The position numbers were made by a program, and so were the translations under genes. Positions 22,751 to 26,338 of a stretch of 26,338 nucleotides of DNA are shown here, piece by piece. Within the stretch, counting starts at the first letter, position 1. Each line of letters starts with the position of its first letter. Under the pieces are notes generated by a model that saw only the letters and a program-made list of their open reading frames with translations, was not told where the DNA came from and ran no database searches. Source of the DNA: Syntrophorhabdaceae bacterium PtaU1.Bin034 (GTDB taxonomy: Bacteria; Desulfobacterota_G; Syntrophorhabdia; Syntrophorhabdales; WCHB1-27); contig MVRP01000046.1 in NCBI GenBank assembly GCA_002067405.1, forward strand, positions 1 through 26,338. Reading direction: 5' to 3'.

Positions 22751-23126
22751 GAAGGAATTCGATTACATCAACATGATCCCCTTCATCGATGTGATGCTCG
22801 TGCTCCTCACCATAGTGCTCACTACAAGCACCTTCGTGGCAACCGGCATCATACCCGTCGAGCTGCCGAAGGTGGCGGGAAAGCATGAGGCGGCGACCGT
22901 CGCGCAGGTCGTGGGGATCGACAGGGAAGGTACGGTCTTTTACCAGGGCAAGCCTGTGAACCTTTCTGACCTCAAGGCCCGGATCGCTGCGATGCCGAGG
23001 GAGACGCCCTTTCTCATCAGGGCAGACAAGGACATTCACCTGCAGGGCTTTGTGGAGGTTCTCGATCTCATCAAGGCGGCGGGCTTCAGGAAGGTAAGTC
23101 TCCAGACGGAATGGTTGGGCCAATGA
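22743..23126 (+). CDS. exbD: ExbD, TonB-system proton-channel partner
   Basis: This 127-residue protein has one membrane segment (MIPFIDVMLVLLTIVLTTSTF) carrying the essential Asp (D16), and a periplasmic domain with the family end pattern (FLIRADKDIHLQGFVEVLDLIKAAGFRKVSLQTE). ATG 22743 lies 8 bases inside the exbB end; ATG 22734 in the same frame would add three residues. It forms the proton-driven motor with ExbB. Confidence 0.93.
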   Translation: MDEKEFDYINMIPFIDVMLVLLTIVLTTSTFVATGIIPVELPKVAGKHEAATVAQVVGIDREGTVFYQGKPVNLSDLKARIAAMPRETPFLIRADKDIHLQGFVEVLDLIKAAGFRKVSLQTEWLGQ

Positions 23127-23926
23127 GAGAAAGCAGGTTGGGAATGCTCATCTCCGTCGCCGTTCACTCATGCGTGATATTGCTTCTGGTGGCTGCTTCA
23201 TACGCCGTGGAGAACAGGCCGGTCAGGGTGGTGGAGGTCGATTTCTCGCTCATAAAGGATCAGGTGAGGGAGCATCCGGCACCGGAAGTCAAAAAGAAGG
23301 TGCGCAAAAGCACACCACGGATTTCCGGAGGCGGAGCGGCACCAAAAAGAATGGAGGAGCCGGCCGGGCCCTCTCGGAGGAACCCGGAGACCGTTCCGGT
23401 AAAAGAGCAGGCGGAGCCGCCTCCCGTGCCGACCACCGTCACCGCATCCGATACCCAAAGCGAGACAGCCGTCCACGGGACTGCGGCAACCTACGCGGAC
23501 TCCTCCGGGTCAACCAGCTCCCTTCAGCCGCACAGCGGCGCCGGTGACGGTATATCCGTGGGAGGACCGCGAGGAGGAGGTGGTGGGGGCAACGGTCAAG
23601 GCGGGGGTCGGGGCAGCGGCAGCGGTCAGGGCGCAGGAGCCGGCCTGGCAGAGGGCGGCAGGGACTACAATTACATCCGTGACGCCGTAATGAAGCACGT
23701 CAGATATCCTGAGGAGGCGATCAGGATGGGCATCGAGGGAAGGGTCCTTCTCTCGTTCATCGTGTTGGAGAACGGCACCACGAGCAGGATCAGGGTGGTA
23801 ACCGGTTCGGGCTGCGCACTTCTCGACCAGAGCGCGAAAGAGGCCGTGGCAATGACACGTATTCACAGGAAGGTGCCCTACAGGGTCGTCGTTCACCTCC
23901 CCATAACGTACAGGCTTCAGGGGTGA
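23123..23926 (+). CDS. tonB: Energy transducer TonB
   Basis: This 267-residue protein has a single N-terminal membrane helix (MLISVAVHSCVILLLVAAS), which includes the conserved His of TonB helices. A long periplasmic linker follows, basic and Pro-containing at first and then very Gly-rich (about residues 150-182). The C-terminal TonB domain (about 185-267) reads YIRDAVMKHVRYPEEAIRMG, GRVLLSFIVLENG and ends in LPITYRL. ATG 23123 overlaps the exbD stop (ATGA). It carries the energy of ExbBD to the outer-membrane receptor encoded next. Confidence 0.9.
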   Translation: MRESRLGMLISVAVHSCVILLLVAASYAVENRPVRVVEVDFSLIKDQVREHPAPEVKKKVRKSTPRISGGGAAPKRMEEPAGPSRRNPETVPVKEQAEPPPVPTTVTASDTQSETAVHGTAATYADSSGSTSSLQPHSGAGDGISVGGPRGGGGGGNGQGGGRGSGSGQGAGAGLAEGGRDYNYIRDAVMKHVRYPEEAIRMGIEGRVLLSFIVLENGTTSRIRVVTGSGCALLDQSAKEAVAMTRIHRKVPYRVVVHLPITYRLQG

Positions 23927-23988
23927 TAAGGATGACAGGGCGACGGCAACGGTTCAGTGACGACAGGCGTGACGTGGGAATAAAGAAA

Positions 23989-24023
23989 GGGCAGGGCCGA
24001 CCTTGGCGGGAACAACCCTGCCC
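23989..24023 (+). other. Hairpin between tonB and the receptor gene
   Basis: GGGCAGGG (23989-23996) is perfectly complementary to CCCTGCCC (24016-24023) with a 19-base loop. There is no T-run after it, so it is not a standard terminator. It lies in the 182-base gap before the receptor gene and may act in RNA stability or in setting different levels of tonB and receptor. Confidence 0.4.
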
Positions 24024-24108
24024 CGTTGAAAGAAGGCGATGTGAGTGGCACCACCTTCCGTTATCTATTCTAACAGAGGAGGTGGTGAAAGAAAAGGAGG
24101 ACGGTTTC

Positions 24109-26190
24109 ATGAAGAACGGTATGAGAATCATAATCAGTCTGTTTTTGTGCATCCTGGCCACGGCCGCATTTGTATCGGCGGAAGAGCCGAAAAAAGGGGA
24201 AAGCGAAGAGAAAGCGGTTTTGGGAGAGATCACCGTCACCGGTACGCGCTACAGCAATCCGGTTACCCCCAAAGACACCCGCTACGGCACCCAGTACAAC
24301 GTGGTGACGGAAGAGCAGATCAAGGAGCAGAATTCCTATGACTTCCAGTCCACCCTGCGCGACGTGCCGGGGGTTATGTTCCAGAGCAAGAACCTTGTGG
24401 GGAGCCAGACGAGCCACAGCCTCTATATACGGGGCCGGGGCATGAGCCACCCAAGCGCCGATTTCGCCATCCTCTTTGACGGCGCCCCCCGCTTCGGGGC
24501 ATTATTCGGACAAGTGTTGGGTGACGGCATCCCCGTTTCCGCCATCGGCAGCATGGAAATCTTCAAAAGCCCTCAGCCGTCCCAGTTCGGCAGCGGGTAT
24601 GCGTCGATCAACATCCTGCCCAAATATCTCGTGAAAGAAGGGCAGGAAGCCGTGTTCAATGCCAGTGCAGGCAGCTACGGCACGGTTGATGAAGACCTTT
24701 CCGCAGGTATCAAAAAGGGACCCTTCGACATCTACCTGTCCCAGAGCTGGATCAGAACGGACGGACATCGCGCGCATTCGGACGCAGACCAGCAAAGCTA
24801 CTACCTCAACACCGGCTACCAGCTCAACAACGAATGGAACGTGCGGTTCCTCGTCAATTACGTAGACGCGGGGACCGATGCCCCCATGCCGTACGTGACA
24901 CCGACCGCCACGAACGGGGTGAGCTTCCCCATGGCGGAACGCTTTGAGACGGAAACGCTCTTTACCACCATGACCCTCAACCACAAGTACGACCGGTTCG
25001 GGGGCTATCTCAAGGCTTACTATAATCACACCAATTTCGACCTGCTGCAGGAACTGGCGAACGGCGTCCGCTACGGCGGCAACACCGGCGGTCTCAGGTC
25101 CCGGCAGGAAGTAGGGCTTTATGGAGTGAGGGGCAAGGAGACCTTCCATCTTTGGCCGGGTGGGGAGATCCTGTTCGGGGCGGACCTGGATATGACTGAC
25201 CTGAAGAACACCCAGAAGACTTACAGCGGACTGGCGACACCGGGGATCAACGGAGGTCTCGCAAGAAGGGTCTGGAATTTCCCCGACACAAGGCTCATCT
25301 CTCCCTATGCCGCGATAAGCCAGATGATCGGCGACAAGGCAGGTTTCCATCTTATCCCGTCCGCAGGGGCCCGTTATTACAGCCATGACGAATTCAAGGA
25401 TAAGTCGGCGACCCAGGCCGGCTTGGTGGCGGGCTACGGCAATACCGATCTCACCATCAATTATTCCCGAGGGGTCATCTATCCCACTCCCGTCGCTCTC
25501 ATGAACTTCGTTCTTGAGAGCTCACCCATCCCCAATGCCGGCCAGTTCTGGAAAAATCTGAAGCCGGAAGTGGTGGACCACTACGAAGCAGGCATACTCC
25601 ACACGTGGCCCAATAAAGGCTCTCTGGGGGCCACGGTCTTCCGCGACCAGGGTAAGGACCGTTTCCAGGCGTTCATGTTCGGACCCATCCCCCTTCAGCT
25701 CAACGACCCGATCGGCCACTACGAGATCCGCGGGCTGGAACTTACCGGCACGGCGATACCCATGAAAAACCTTGAGCTCTTTGCTGCGTCCACGTGGCTG
25801 AGCGCGGAGGCCACCGGCCAAAACAGGGTCGAACAGGACCATCTGCCTTACACCCCCAGTTTCCAGTTTCAGGCAGGGTTCAAGTGGACGTTGCTGGAAA
25901 AGTACAGGCTTTTCATGGATATGCAACACCTGAGGGGGGTGTACCAGGGTACGGCCTCCCGCGCGGGCACCTTTAACTTCACGGACCCCGGCCCTGCGAA
26001 CAAGCTCGATGATATGACACTTGTGAACGCCCGGCTGAGCTATCGCTTCGACTACGCACCGTTCCATTTGAAGGCTTCGGAGGTCTTTGTGGCGATGAAC
26101 AATATTTTCAATCAGAACTATGAATACGCCAAGGGTTACCCCATGCCCGGAACCACCGCGTTTGCAGGGGTCAGCCTGAGATTTAATTGA
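24109..26190 (+). CDS. TonB-dependent outer-membrane receptor
   Basis: This 693-residue receptor has a signal peptide (MKNGMRIIISLFLCILATAAFVSA), a TonB-box-like EITVTGTR, a plug domain (about 60-165: LRDVPGVMF, SLYIRGRGMSHP, IGSMEIFKSPQPSQFGSGYASINI) and a beta-barrel ending NNIFNQNYEYAKGYPMPGTTAFAGVSLRFN. The last residue is Asn after the usual terminal Phe. ATG 24109 is chosen for GGAGG at 8 bases and for the signal peptide; the open frame extends upstream to 23923 without such support. Location beside nikR, exbB, exbD and tonB, under a NikR-like operator, suggests nickel or a nickel chelate as cargo; this is inference. Confidence 0.92.
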   Translation: MKNGMRIIISLFLCILATAAFVSAEEPKKGESEEKAVLGEITVTGTRYSNPVTPKDTRYGTQYNVVTEEQIKEQNSYDFQSTLRDVPGVMFQSKNLVGSQTSHSLYIRGRGMSHPSADFAILFDGAPRFGALFGQVLGDGIPVSAIGSMEIFKSPQPSQFGSGYASINILPKYLVKEGQEAVFNASAGSYGTVDEDLSAGIKKGPFDIYLSQSWIRTDGHRAHSDADQQSYYLNTGYQLNNEWNVRFLVNYVDAGTDAPMPYVTPTATNGVSFPMAERFETETLFTTMTLNHKYDRFGGYLKAYYNHTNFDLLQELANGVRYGGNTGGLRSRQEVGLYGVRGKETFHLWPGGEILFGADLDMTDLKNTQKTYSGLATPGINGGLARRVWNFPDTRLISPYAAISQMIGDKAGFHLIPSAGARYYSHDEFKDKSATQAGLVAGYGNTDLTINYSRGVIYPTPVALMNFVLESSPIPNAGQFWKNLKPEVVDHYEAGILHTWPNKGSLGATVFRDQGKDRFQAFMFGPIPLQLNDPIGHYEIRGLELTGTAIPMKNLELFAASTWLSAEATGQNRVEQDHLPYTPSFQFQAGFKWTLLEKYRLFMDMQHLRGVYQGTASRAGTFNFTDPGPANKLDDMTLVNARLSYRFDYAPFHLKASEVFVAMNNIFNQNYEYAKGYPMPGTTAFAGVSLRFN

Positions 26191-26236
26191 AGCGCGGTAA
26201 CCTACACGATCGGTGAACATTCAGGAGGATCGGTCA

Positions 26237-26338
26237 ATGCGGACAAAGGGCATTCTATTTCTCATAATTCTGGCAACTGCATTGACCGGTCTTTCCGGAT
26301 GCTCCAGGGGTCCGGAAGACGCGAATGCGAAAGCCCTG
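26237..26338 (+). CDS. Start of a lipoprotein gene (cut by the window end)
   Basis: The first 34 codons are present: MRTKGILFLIILATALTGLSGCSRGPED and on. This is a lipoprotein signal peptide with lipobox LSGC, so the mature protein starts at Cys22 with an attached lipid. AGGAGG lies eight bases before the ATG. Only 46 bases separate it from the receptor, so it is probably in the same operon. A metal-binding periplasmic lipoprotein would fit, but the part seen does not identify it. Confidence 0.8.
   Translation, partial: MRTKGILFLIILATALTGLSGCSRGPEDANAKAL

Noticed and set aside
23923..24108. In-frame upstream extension of the TonB-dependent receptor
   Set aside because: It would bury the signal peptide behind about 62 charged residues; ATG 24109 has GGAGG and starts a classic signal sequence.
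23927..24108. Cobalamin riboswitch before the TonB-dependent receptor
   Set aside because: The gap is only 182 bases and I do not see a B12-box or the usual helices; only one simple hairpin stands out.

Overview
This window reads as chromosome from an anaerobic, GC-rich bacterium, most likely of the Desulfobacterota (old Deltaproteobacteria). The pointers are a molybdenum aldehyde oxidoreductase that keeps the cluster-cysteine numbering of the Desulfovibrio gigas enzyme, small redox proteins of the families named after D. vulgaris DVU_1555 and DVU_1557, a FixABCX-type electron-transfer set, a NikR with a delta-proteobacterial type of operator, and TonB/outer-membrane transport. Genus cannot be read from the sequence.

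Region 1 (1-11649, all plus strand) is a mycofactocin locus: an MFS transporter, a zinc alcohol dehydrogenase of the nicotinoprotein (NDMA-dependent) type, the 42-residue precursor MftA ending in VDGICGVY, the chaperone MftB, the radical SAM enzyme MftC, a FadH/old-yellow-enzyme-like flavoprotein, an EtfA/FixC/FixX/EtfB set, and the glycosyltransferase MftF. No MftD, MftE, MftG or MftR is present. The FixABCX set suggests that electrons taken from an alcohol by mycofactocin-dependent enzymes are sent to the quinone pool by a different route from that of Mycobacterium. A 421-base spacer inside this region (8841-9261) holds inverted and direct repeats and a decayed copy of the etfB start.

Region 2 (11729-17622) holds the aldehyde oxidoreductase, a 776-residue flavin/iron-sulfur protein with an HdrB-like half, a 70-residue zinc-ribbon-like redox protein and a C-GCAxxG-C-C protein. 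Next to the alcohol dehydrogenase it suggests a two-step alcohol -> aldehyde -> carboxylate oxidation module.

Region 3 (17853-20878) is a two-gene operon of a hydantoinase/oxoprolinase-family ATPase and a histone-deacetylase-family zinc amidohydrolase with a cysteine-rich tail. On the minus strand, meeting it tail to tail, is pssA (phosphatidylserine synthase).

Region 4 (21820-26338) is a nickel-response region: nikR, then exbB, exbD, tonB, a TonB-dependent receptor and the start of a lipoprotein gene. NikR-like split operators lie in front of nikR and in front of exbB, so the transport system is probably for nickel or a nickel complex. No tRNA, rRNA, CRISPR array or transposase gene was seen.
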